Of a stretch of 27,670 bases of DNA, positions 1 to 6,499 are shown piece by piece. The translations under genes and the position numbers were made by a program. The notes under the pieces are model-generated. The model was not told the origin of the DNA, did no database searches, and worked only from the letters and a program-made list of their open reading frames with translations. Numbering within the stretch: the first letter of the stretch is position 1; each line of letters begins with the position of its first letter. This DNA comes from Paraclostridium ghonii (lineage in GTDB: Bacteria; Bacillota; Clostridia; Peptostreptococcales; Peptostreptococcaceae). The stretch covers positions 1 through 27,670 of the forward strand of contig NZ_JAKEDR010000028.1 in the NCBI RefSeq assembly GCF_023653455.1. The letters run 5' to 3'.

Positions 1-182
1 TATTAAAACTATGTATTAATATAAACAAAGGTATAGATTCCAGTGGAAATATAGTACTATTTTACAATTTAGGGACAATAGTTCCCATAAAGCATAATGA
101 AGATTTTATAGTAGATAATATTAATTCTTTATCTAGATTTATAATTTCTAAAGAATTAAAAAATTCGCTTAGCTTTGAGTGA
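1..182 (+). CDS. 3' end of an unidentified protein (partial, cut by left edge)
   Basis: An open frame enters from the left edge (codons in phase with base 3) and runs 59 residues to a TGA at 180-182. The readable part contains KGIDSSGNIVLFYNLGTIVP and ends in SLSRFIISKELKNSLSFE. I recognise no family. The last six or so residues and the stop codon lie inside copy A of the dispersed repeat, so the native C-terminus may have been replaced when the repeat arrived. It converges on the tRNA-Ser gene. An open frame of this length can occur by chance in such AT-rich DNA, so confidence is moderate. Confidence 0.4.
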   Translation, partial: LKLCININKGIDSSGNIVLFYNLGTIVPIKHNEDFIVDNINSLSRFIISKELKNSLSFE

Positions 183-310
183 CTACGTCTGCGAACCACT
201 TCATGTTGCCAACGACCTTAAGAAAGCGGTCCGTTGCTCAAGTTTATGAGTTGGAAATTATATTTATCCACAGTTCAGGAGTAAATGTAATTTCCTAAGG
301 ATTTAAAAAA
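158..310 (+). repeat. Dispersed repeat copy A (short, degenerate)
   Basis: The copy starts with A-run + TTCGCTTAGC and continues through ACTACGTCTGCGAACCACTT and CCGTTGCTCA, matching copies B-D. A right-hand part (taaatgtaattt...aaaaaa) matches the right module of copy C, but the TTTTTTACG arm of the inverted repeat is missing. The right end merges with the A-run that forms the U-tract of the tRNA-Ser terminator. The left end overlaps an open frame entering from the window edge. Confidence 0.75.
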
Positions 311-335
311 GAACTGTTGACATAATCAACAGTTC
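305..335 (-). terminator. Intrinsic terminator of tRNA-Ser
   Basis: GAACTGTTGA (311-320) and TCAACAGTTC (326-335) form a perfect 10-bp stem with a 5-nt loop. On the minus strand the stem is followed by six U residues (305-310). It begins 4 bases beyond the CCA end of the tRNA gene. Confidence 0.88.
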
Positions 336-339
336 TTAC

Positions 340-431
340 TGGCGGAGAAGGAGGGATTCGAACCCTCGCACCGGTTAACCCAGCCTAATCCCTTAGCAGG
401 GGATCCTCTTGAGCCACTTGAGTACTTCTCC
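340..431 (-). tRNA. tRNA-Ser (anticodon GCU)
   Basis: Read on the minus strand, the acceptor stem GGAGAAG pairs with CTTCTCC, followed by discriminator G and an encoded CCA. The T-arm GAGGGTTCGAATCCCTC is canonical. The anticodon loop CTGCTAA sits in an ATCCC/GGGAT stem and gives anticodon GCT, which reads AGC and AGU serine codons. The long variable arm and total length of 92 nt fit a class II serine tRNA. A consensus promoter lies just upstream and an intrinsic terminator follows, so it is a single-gene transcription unit. Confidence 0.96.
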
Positions 432-454
432 GTATTCATTTTTGCTATACTCTA

Positions 455-483
455 ATTATATAAGTTTTTTTTTTTGATGTCAA
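455..483 (-). promoter_or_regulatory. Consensus sigma-A promoter of tRNA-Ser
   Basis: On the minus strand there is TTGACA (478-483), a 17-bp spacer containing a long A-run, and TATAAT (455-460). Both hexamers match the consensus perfectly. The predicted start of transcription, near 448, is about 17 bases upstream of the mature tRNA. Confidence 0.85.
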
Positions 484-510
484 CGTTTTTTACATTTTTT
501 TTAGTATAAG

Positions 511-683
511 TAAAAAATTCGCTTCGCTTGAGCGACTATGTCTGCGAACCACTTCATGTCGCCAACGACTTCGTCCGTTGCTCAAAAAACTTTTTTACGT
601 TCAAAGCATAGTATATTGATACAAGTAAGTTTCATAGATTATTTATAAATTTTAGTAAGTATAATCTCCTTAAACGTAAAAAA
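511..683 (+). repeat. Dispersed repeat copy B (short core plus right module)
   Basis: The core runs from AAAAAATTCGCTTCGCTT to CCGTTGCTCAAA and contains the inverted pair TTGAGCGAC (528-536) / GTTGCTCAA (577-585). It is followed by a right module bounded by TTTTTTACGTT (591-601) and its exact complement AACGTAAAAAA (673-683). The right end merges with the U-tract of the terminator behind the 707-994 gene. The same layout occurs at copy C. Confidence 0.85.
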
Positions 684-699
684 GGAGAATTATCTCCTT
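678..699 (-). terminator. Intrinsic terminator of the CooT/DUF3842/His-rich operon
   Basis: On the minus strand AAGGAGA pairs with TCTCCTT across a 4-nt loop (stem arms 682-688 and 693-699). The U-run (678-683 on the plus strand as A) follows directly. It lies 7 bases after the stop codon of the last gene in the operon. Confidence 0.8.
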
Positions 700-706
700 G
701 TTTTGC

Positions 707-994
707 CTACATATTCTTTTTAGCTTCTAATAACATTTCATTAGATTTTTTTAAATACTCAATGGCTTGTTCAATATTCTTAGCAGTTTCTTCTTTTCCC
801 ATTTCTCTAGCTTTGTCTGCCCATTCTCTGAACCCTTCTTCATGAGATTCATTATGATTTACCCAATGTACAAGAAGTATATTAAGAGTTTTTTCATCTT
901 TGTTTTCAGCTACAGCTACTCCTGAATGAGTTATATGATCGTGATCATGGTCATGTCCATGATGATTTCTCACACTAGTTTTATTGATTAACAT
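707..994 (-). CDS. Histidine-rich small protein, probable metal-binding
   Basis: This 95-residue protein has a histidine-rich N-terminus (HHGHDHDHDHITH, residues 11-23), a pattern known from metal-storage and metallochaperone proteins, especially for nickel. The rest (35-95) looks helical and charged, with three more histidines at 43, 47 and 51. It lacks a signal peptide and membrane segments, so it should be cytoplasmic. An AAGGAGAAG ribosome binding site precedes the ATG. It is the last gene of a three-gene operon, 12 bp after the DUF3842 gene and two genes after CooT, and a terminator follows. I infer a role in nickel handling for CODH and acetyl-CoA synthase from the His tract and context; the metal is not proven. 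A resemblance to an uncharacterised DUF family in related clostridia is from memory. Confidence 0.85.
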   Translation of the reverse strand: MLINKTSVRNHHGHDHDHDHITHSGVAVAENKDEKTLNILLVHWVNHNESHEEGFREWADKAREMGKEETAKNIEQAIEYLKKSNEMLLEAKKNM

Positions 995-1006
995 TTATAC
1001 TTCTCC

Positions 1007-1423
1007 TTATTTTATATTAAATTCTTTTTTTATTACTTTTACCGCATCTTTTATTAAAAGAGACAATGGTTTTCCTTCAAGTCCTACCATTTCTACATTA
1101 TCTGGCATTATAGGAAGCAATATCTTTAAAGCTTCACTATCTGATATAGTTTCGCTAATTCTAGATGTCACTTCACCCATCATTGAATTTGGTATAACCA
1201 CAGATACTGGCCCAACTACTATACTCGCTTTTTTTGTCGAAACTACTATAGCATTTTCTCCTGTAGCACCTTTATTAGCATGTGCCTTCATCATCGCACT
1301 TGTTGCTATTGAGTTTGTCCCTAGTGCGTATATTTCTATATATGATGGAAGTTCGTCTCTAAGGGCTGATACAACTTGAGATCCTATTCCGCCTCCCATT
1401 CCATCTATAACTGCTATTACCAT
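1007..1423 (-). CDS. DUF3842 family protein
   Basis: The 138-residue product starts MVIAVIDGMGGGIGSQVV, a beta strand followed by a glycine-rich turn that resembles a nucleotide-binding loop. The middle (about 30-80) is rich in small residues and hydrophobic strands (IVVST, SIVVGPVSVVIP). I recognise it as DUF3842, a family of unknown function common in anaerobic Firmicutes. A GAGGGGAAG ribosome binding site precedes the ATG. It sits between CooT and a His-rich protein in one short operon next to the CODH/ACS cluster. This suggests, by context only, a part in nickel delivery or cluster maturation, perhaps nucleotide-dependent. The glycine loop is not a classical P-loop (no GKT/GKS), so ATPase activity should not be assumed. 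Confidence 0.87.
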   Translation of the reverse strand: MVIAVIDGMGGGIGSQVVSALRDELPSYIEIYALGTNSIATSAMMKAHANKGATGENAIVVSTKKASIVVGPVSVVIPNSMMGEVTSRISETISDSEALKILLPIMPDNVEMVGLEGKPLSLLIKDAVKVIKKEFNIK

Positions 1424-1468
1424 ATTTTCTTCCCCTCAACTACAGTTTTATGTAAATTAAAATTTAAT

Positions 1469-1660
1469 TTATACTGATTCTTTTATTATTATTTTATGAT
1501 CCATAAGTCTTATTTCTTTTATTTCTCCATCTATTATCTTTTGTTCTCCTAATAAATCTGTTAAATATACTTTTCCTTCATATGGGTCTACGCTAACCAC
1601 ATTATCCATTACTCTCTCAAGATTGTTGTTCTTTAACACATAAGCTGCTGATTCACACAT
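1469..1660 (-). CDS. cooT: CooT family nickel-binding protein
   Basis: Small CooT-like protein of 63 residues. Rhodospirillum rubrum CooT is a dimeric nickel-binding protein needed for CODH maturation, with its metal bound through Cys2. The start used here gives MCESAAYV, which keeps that Cys at position 2. A GGGGG ribosome binding site sits 8 bases upstream of this ATG, whereas a longer reading from 1702 has no such site and would bury the cysteine. The body (DNVVSVDPYEGKVYLTDLLG, then KIIDGEIKEIRLMDHKIII) fits the compact beta-barrel fold of the family. It heads a three-gene operon with its own promoter (1777-1805) and a leader hairpin. It most likely supplies or stores Ni for CooS and/or AcsB. 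Confidence 0.85.
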   Translation of the reverse strand: MCESAAYVLKNNNLERVMDNVVSVDPYEGKVYLTDLLGEQKIIDGEIKEIRLMDHKIIIKESV

Positions 1661-1700
1661 AATATAATCCCCCTTAGTATATTGATTTCTACTGTCAACC

Positions 1701-1746
1701 AAAAAAAGATTTCTCCAAGGTATTTCAAAACCCTTAAAGAAATCTT
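1701..1746 (-). terminator. Leader hairpin/intrinsic terminator ahead of CooT operon
   Basis: On the minus strand AAGATTTCT (1738-1746) pairs with AGAAATCTT (1706-1714). An inner AAGG/CCTT stem is also possible, and about seven U residues follow. It lies downstream of a good promoter (1777-1805) and upstream of cooT, so it sits in the cooT leader. It also ends readthrough from lipM. A competing upstream GAAATC (1750-1755) could pair with the terminator's 5' arm. Confidence 0.75.
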
Positions 1747-1776
1747 CATGATTTCAAATAACTTTGTATATTTTGA

Positions 1777-1805
1777 GTATAACACCAACTTTTATGTAAA
1801 GTCAA
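1777..1805 (-). promoter_or_regulatory. Promoter of CooT operon
   Basis: On the minus strand TTGACT (1800-1805) and TTATAC (1777-1782) are separated by exactly 17 bp. It lies between the lipM stop codon and the leader hairpin. The predicted transcript starts near 1770 and has a leader of about 110 nt before the cooT ATG. Confidence 0.6.
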
Positions 1806-1823
1806 TTAGTTTACTTACATAAA

Positions 1824-2639
1824 TTATCTTTTATTTTTATATTCATAAGAAGAATATTTATTGTATAAACTATGTGCTAAACTTAATTCATACTCAGTTA
1901 ATCCTTCTTTTTCAAATTCAACATTAAAAATTTCTGCCATTCCTATTATTATAGAATCTTCTAGATTCTTTATATCTAGTTTTTTTCCTATTTCATTTTC
2001 AATACCACTAGCTTTACTTAAAGTAAACCGTTTTGTTCTTTCCTTTATTTCTGGTGATTTAGTTTTTATAATTTCATATAAATCATCTACATTAAAATCT
2101 AATACAATAGATCCATGTTGTAATATTACCCCATCATTTCTATGTTGAGCGCTTCCTACAACCTTTTTATTGTTTATAGTTATTTCATATGAAGCATGTG
2201 CATTAAAACATGCAGCTGAAATCTTTTCTCTACTAATCCTTTCTCCTTTACTCAAATTATCAATTTCTATCCCTTCAAGCTTTAGTCCATTTGCAATACC
2301 TTCACTTATAAATTTATACGAGTTATTTATACTCTTATCCATTAGTTCATTATCTTCACCTACAACTACTGAATAGGTAAGTTCATTTTGATGTAATACA
2401 GCCCTTCCTCCAGTTGCTCTTCTTACATAATCTAAATTTAACTCTTTACATTTTTCTATATCTACTTCTTTTTCAAGCTTTTGAAAATACCCAATAGTCA
2501 AACAGTGTGGATTCCAAGTATAAAATCTTAATGTAGGCTTACATTTACCTTCTTTATAGGAAATCGTAATAGCTTCATCTATAGCCATATTCATTGCACC
2601 ATCATAAGCTTTGTTTTTTATTACTCTCCATTTTTGCAT
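1824..2639 (-). CDS. lipM: Octanoyltransferase LipM-like (LplA/LipB/BPL fold)
   Basis: The 271-residue protein has the biotin/lipoate transferase fold: PTLRFYTWNPHCLTIGYFQ (35-53), RRATGGRAVLH (73-83) and KKVVGSAQHRNDGVILQHGS (158-177). A cysteine at 144 (ACFNAHASYE) falls where Bacillus LipM has its acyl-thioester cysteine. That favours an octanoyl-ACP:GcvH octanoyltransferase over an ATP-using lipoate ligase, and the length matches LipM. No C-terminal accessory domain is present. It overlaps the preceding radical SAM gene by 19 bp, so translation is probably coupled. The likely acceptor is the GcvH encoded at 6780-7154. A lipoate-protein ligase of the LplA type remains possible, as automated annotation often names these proteins so. 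Confidence 0.85.
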   Translation of the reverse strand: MQKWRVIKNKAYDGAMNMAIDEAITISYKEGKCKPTLRFYTWNPHCLTIGYFQKLEKEVDIEKCKELNLDYVRRATGGRAVLHQNELTYSVVVGEDNELMDKSINNSYKFISEGIANGLKLEGIEIDNLSKGERISREKISAACFNAHASYEITINNKKVVGSAQHRNDGVILQHGSIVLDFNVDDLYEIIKTKSPEIKERTKRFTLSKASGIENEIGKKLDIKNLEDSIIIGMAEIFNVEFEKEGLTEYELSLAHSLYNKYSSYEYKNKR

Positions 2640-3598
2640 AATTCAAAGTCCCCTATATTTAAGTTGATTTCTTCTATTGATAGTTTTATTTCATCATTAG
2701 TAAGATTTCTTGAATAATTATATATTATATGACCTGGTCTCTCATTGTAATATGGCCTATTACAGTTTTCACATCCTTTTATTTCAAATGGTTTTCCTTT
2801 TAATATATCCATTTTTATATACTCATCTATTTCCACATGTTCTAAATATCCACCTATTCCAAATTTAAAATAATCTCTATTATATCCTTTATCTATCATA
2901 TATGTCATAAGTTGAACTCTTCTATAACTTTCTATATTCGGCTGACTTATATTTTCCATTTTTGTTCCCTTTACAGGTGTAAATGCAAATAAACTTATAT
3001 TTATATTGTATCCTTTTAAATCCTTATATAAATCATATATATCTTTGTGACTTTCCCCTAACCCTACAATGATATGTGTGCTAATTTTATTTGGATATAT
3101 AAGTCCTGCTTCTTTTATGAAGTTTATTTTTTCTTCAAAATTATTTCCTTTTATTTTTTCGTATAAATCTTTATTAACAGCATCTATAGCTATCCCTATC
3201 TTATCAACACCTAAGTCAAAAAATTTTTCTATATCTTTCATATCTTCTAGTTTAGCTGATAAGGATATAGGCATATTTAAATCATTTTTTATATAAGTTA
3301 TAAATTCTTTTACTTCTTTATGAGATTCTTCACTAGCCATAGATTGTAAGCAAACTCTTTTTATATTATCGCCTCTATAGTTTTTAAAAGATTTTAATAC
3401 TCCTTCTTTTGTATACTCAGGCCATAAAACTCTAGATAGTTTATCTTTTCTGCTATTACTTTCAATAGACTGAGAACAAAAGGAACATCTGTTATTACAT
3501 TTATTACCTATCATTATGTAAGCAGTCGTAGGAGGTATGTCACTTTGACCTTTTTTTATACCGAGTTCTATTGCTGTTCCAATAGATAATCTTATCAT
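2621..3598 (-). CDS. Radical SAM protein, probable half of a LipS1/LipS2-type lipoyl synthase
   Basis: Radical SAM enzyme of 325 residues with the CX3CX2C iron-sulfur motif at C34, C38, C41 (GNKCNNRCSFC) and a biotin-synthase-like layout. A C-terminal CENCNRPYYNERPG stretch (C276, C279), with C83 and C321, could bind an auxiliary cluster. Its ATG at 3598 overlaps the TGA of the upstream radical SAM gene (ATGA), which decides the start over a GTG four codons earlier and implies coupled translation. The pairing of two dissimilar radical SAM proteins with a lipoyl-type acyltransferase matches the two-protein lipoyl synthase described in Thermococcus, which inserts two sulfurs into octanoyl-H protein. 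Which of LipS1 or LipS2 it is I cannot say. A biotin-synthase-like enzyme of other function is the alternative. Confidence 0.9.
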   Translation of the reverse strand: MIRLSIGTAIELGIKKGQSDIPPTTAYIMIGNKCNNRCSFCSQSIESNSRKDKLSRVLWPEYTKEGVLKSFKNYRGDNIKRVCLQSMASEESHKEVKEFITYIKNDLNMPISLSAKLEDMKDIEKFFDLGVDKIGIAIDAVNKDLYEKIKGNNFEEKINFIKEAGLIYPNKISTHIIVGLGESHKDIYDLYKDLKGYNINISLFAFTPVKGTKMENISQPNIESYRRVQLMTYMIDKGYNRDYFKFGIGGYLEHVEIDEYIKMDILKGKPFEIKGCENCNRPYYNERPGHIIYNYSRNLTNDEIKLSIEEINLNIGDFELCKNGE

Positions 3599-4461
3599 AG
3601 TATGCAACACTCCTTACTTTCTTTAATATCTAGTTCCATTTCAAGTGCTAAGTTTTTACATGATCTTGATGGTAATACAATTTTATTTATTCCACACTCT
3701 ATAGCTAATTTATCTAAATCACTTCTATATTTTCCTCTTGGTCTCATACATCCTAAATTTATTTTCGTATGAGAAAGTCTTATTCTAGCTTCACATAATA
3801 AATCTGCAACTTCGTTTAAATTAGGAGGATTCACATCTTCATAGTCAGTGTTTTTAGTTGGTATTAAAACTATAAAAGTTACTTGCTCTGGTTGATTTTT
3901 TTCTAGGTATTCTATAATTTCATACTCGCCTTTTATTTTTCCACCCTTTAGCCCTATGCATATATGTGGAGCTACCTTTGTATGTTTTTGAATATATTCA
4001 TATGTAGTTATATATTCTTCTCTACTTTTATTCATTTTGTAAACTTCTTTTATAGTATCCTCATCAAAAACCAAGTCAAAGGATACATAGTCTAAAAACT
4101 TACAAACTAAATCTATATTTTCTTTATTCATAAGACCTATATGGGAGTTTAACTTATATCCCTTGTTTTTTAAATCTTTTATAGTTTCTATATAACTATC
4201 AATGGGTACATCTCCATCTTTGCTACATCCCCCACTTAATAATATACTTGTTATATTCCTTTTATTTATATCTTTCTCATACTCATTTATAGGTGTCATA
4301 TTTTTTAAGTAATGACCATTGCAATGTGCACATCCAAGACTACAATCTGTGTCTGTTATACTTACCGCTAATGTCTGATTAGGATATGCAAATTCAATAT
4401 TTTTACCAAAGTTTTTAAGTTTTATATTATATGCTAACTGCATTTTTTGACTTAGATTCAT
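3595..4461 (-). CDS. Radical SAM protein, probable partner half of a LipS1/LipS2-type lipoyl synthase
   Basis: The 288-residue product has a CX3CX2C motif at C40, C44, C47 (TDCSLGCAHC), a following LLSGGCS (75-80) typical of the SAM-binding core, and a GCMRPRGKYRSD motif around C238. Further cysteines at 79, 223, 256, 268 and a terminal CCIL (285-288) could hold an auxiliary cluster or be a sulfur source. An AGGAG site 9 bases before the ATG supports the start. It begins 4 bp after acsV and overlaps the next radical SAM gene by 4 bp. Family membership in the radical SAM superfamily is clear. The lipoyl-synthase role is inferred from the partner gene, the LipM neighbour and the nearby gcvH. 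Confidence 0.9.
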   Translation of the reverse strand: MNLSQKMQLAYNIKLKNFGKNIEFAYPNQTLAVSITDTDCSLGCAHCNGHYLKNMTPINEYEKDINKRNITSILLSGGCSKDGDVPIDSYIETIKDLKNKGYKLNSHIGLMNKENIDLVCKFLDYVSFDLVFDEDTIKEVYKMNKSREEYITTYEYIQKHTKVAPHICIGLKGGKIKGEYEIIEYLEKNQPEQVTFIVLIPTKNTDYEDVNPPNLNEVADLLCEARIRLSHTKINLGCMRPRGKYRSDLDKLAIECGINKIVLPSRSCKNLALEMELDIKESKECCIL

Positions 4462-4465
4462 AAGC

Positions 4466-6394
4466 TTATTCTCCTAATATGTTTTTTACTGAGGGAAATT
4501 GTTCTATATTTGTATGAGGTAAAAAACAAGCAGATATAAACTCATCCATATACGTAGGATACACACTTAATTCTACATATGTTAATTGATTTCCTATTTC
4601 TTCTAACTTGTCTTTAGCATCATTACTTATAAGTGTTAAGTAAGACCCTATAAGGGAACTATTACCTATATAAGAAAATTTTTCTCTATTTATATCCGGT
4701 AACAACCCAATCATAATAGAGTTTTCTATATTTAAACTGTTTCCAATACCTCCTGCAATCAAAACCTTGTCGATTAAACTAAAATCCATCCCTAAACTTT
4801 CTATAAGTGTAGATGCCCCTGAATATATGGCTCCTTTTGCTCTTATAAAGTTATCTATGTCTACTTCATTTACAGTTATATCACTTTCTATATCATACTC
4901 ATCCTTAAATGCAAGCACATATTCCCCTATATCATGTTCATTAAATCTTATTCTCTTATTTTGTAAATCTCTATTTATTTTACCTCTTCTATCAACTATT
5001 CCACTTATCATCATTTTACATATAAGGTCTATTATTCCTGAACCACAAATTCCAATTGGATCACAATCTCCAATAACTTTTAAATTTGGTTTTAAAGTAT
5101 TTTTATCTATATCAACTTTTTCTATAGCTCCACCTGAAGCCCTCATACCACAACTTATTCCTCCACCTTCAAATGCTGGTCCTGCTGAGCATGCACAAGT
5201 CATCATATAGTCTTTATTCCCAAATACAATCTCTCCATTTGTACCTAAATCTATAAATAATACATTTTCCTCACTAGCCCAAATTCCAGCAGATAATACA
5301 CCTGCAGTTATATCACCTCCCACATAACTAGCAACAGAAGGTGCTAAGTAAACGCATGCATTTTCATTTATATTTAACCCTATATCACTAGCTCTTAGGT
5401 TTGGTGATTTTACAAAAGGAGGTATATAAGGCTCTTGTCTTAAAAAATCTGAGTGAACCCCTAAAAACAGGCTACTCATTGTTGTATTACCTGCAACTAC
5501 AAAGTAGCTTATATAATCTTTTTCAACTTCATTTTTATTACATAGTTTTTTTATTAAAGGATTTATTGTTTTATCTAATATTGCATGTTTTAAATTATCA
5601 ATACCATCCTTTTTAGTGGAAAATATTATTCGATTTATTACATCTGCTCCATATTGCATTTGAGCATTTCCTGACGACTCTTTACCTATAATTTCATTAC
5701 TTTTTAAATCAACTAAACAGACTACAACCGATGTAGTCCCTATATCAACAGCAATTCCATAAAATTTATCTTCTGTATTGCCAGAATCAATATCAATTAA
5801 ATACATAGTGTCATTTTTTATCTCATAAGTTATAGTTATCTTAAAATTATTTTCTCTAATTGCTATAGGGATTTTTCTCAATAAATTTATACTAAACTCT
5901 ATATTTTCATAACCAAAATTATTTCTAATATGTCTTTGAATTCTATCTATATCACTAATATTGTCATCTAAGTTTGGCTCATCCAACTCTATATATTTTT
6001 TAAATATGTTTTTAGTAAAGTTCAACTTACTATCTTTTAATATATTCATCGCTTTATCAAATATTTTTTTATCTTTATTCTTATCGCTACCTTCAATTTT
6101 CATTTCATTCATTGATTTTGAAAATTTAGAAGGTACTTCAATTTCTATATCTTCAATAACTTTGCTTGCACACGAAAGAATATATCCCTGGTTTTGATCT
6201 TCTTCATTTACGTGTATATTTATTTGTGATTCTACTTCACCACTTTTTAATTTAACTTTGCACTTTCCACATACCATACTTCCGTTGCAAGGTGCATCAA
6301 TAAATATATCATTACCTCTAAGAAGTTCTAATAAATTATCTCCTTGATTACACTCAATTTCTTTTTGATGAGATAATACCTTTACTTTAACCAT
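4466..6394 (-). CDS. acsV: Reductive activator of corrinoid iron-sulfur protein (RACo, AcsV)
   Basis: A 642-residue RACo-type protein. Its N-terminal plant-type [2Fe-2S] ferredoxin domain has cysteines C36, C42, C45 and C75 (CX5CX2CXnC). The C-terminal ASKHA ATPase domain carries DIGTT (217-221), DLGTNGE (382-388) and a conserved ACSAGPAFEGGG (401-412). The family uses ATP to drive an electron uphill onto inactive Co(II) of the corrinoid protein, regenerating Co(I) after occasional oxidation. The target here should be AcsCD, encoded at 10201-12544. A GGGGG ribosome binding site precedes the ATG. It heads an operon with two radical SAM genes and lipM. A TTGACA at 6480-6485 could be its -35 box, but I see no convincing -10 box. 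Confidence 0.93.
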   Translation of the reverse strand: MVKVKVLSHQKEIECNQGDNLLELLRGNDIFIDAPCNGSMVCGKCKVKLKSGEVESQINIHVNEEDQNQGYILSCASKVIEDIEIEVPSKFSKSMNEMKIEGSDKNKDKKIFDKAMNILKDSKLNFTKNIFKKYIELDEPNLDDNISDIDRIQRHIRNNFGYENIEFSINLLRKIPIAIRENNFKITITYEIKNDTMYLIDIDSGNTEDKFYGIAVDIGTTSVVVCLVDLKSNEIIGKESSGNAQMQYGADVINRIIFSTKKDGIDNLKHAILDKTINPLIKKLCNKNEVEKDYISYFVVAGNTTMSSLFLGVHSDFLRQEPYIPPFVKSPNLRASDIGLNINENACVYLAPSVASYVGGDITAGVLSAGIWASEENVLFIDLGTNGEIVFGNKDYMMTCACSAGPAFEGGGISCGMRASGGAIEKVDIDKNTLKPNLKVIGDCDPIGICGSGIIDLICKMMISGIVDRRGKINRDLQNKRIRFNEHDIGEYVLAFKDEYDIESDITVNEVDIDNFIRAKGAIYSGASTLIESLGMDFSLIDKVLIAGGIGNSLNIENSIMIGLLPDINREKFSYIGNSSLIGSYLTLISNDAKDKLEEIGNQLTYVELSVYPTYMDEFISACFLPHTNIEQFPSVKNILGE

Positions 6395-6499
6395 GCTAAT
6401 CCCCCTTATTTCAAGTCATTTGGTTTCAAAATCCCCTTAAATATATATTCTATACAAATAATCGTATTACCTTGATTTTTGTCAAAATTTCAGTCAAAT

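Noticed and set aside
264..272. Perfect DnaA-box sequence TTATCCACA in repeat copy A
   Set aside because: A single box with no cluster of boxes, no dnaA/dnaN neighbours and a near match (TTATCCATA, 6681-6689) at the equivalent place in copy C; it is part of the repeat, not an origin.
1661..1702. Longer N-terminus for CooT (14 more residues from 1702)
   Set aside because: A GGGGG ribosome binding site sits 8 bases before the internal ATG, and the family requires Cys at position 2; the upstream start has neither support.
4767..5210. Plus-strand 147-codon open frame within acsV
   Set aside because: It is antisense to conserved ASKHA motifs, hydrophobic and without a start signal; open frames opposite AT-rich genes are common.
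6456..6485. Promoter for acsV using TTGACA at 6480-6485
   Set aside because: The -35 box is perfect, but at 16-19 bp spacing the downstream hexamers match the -10 consensus poorly, so it is not listed as a feature.
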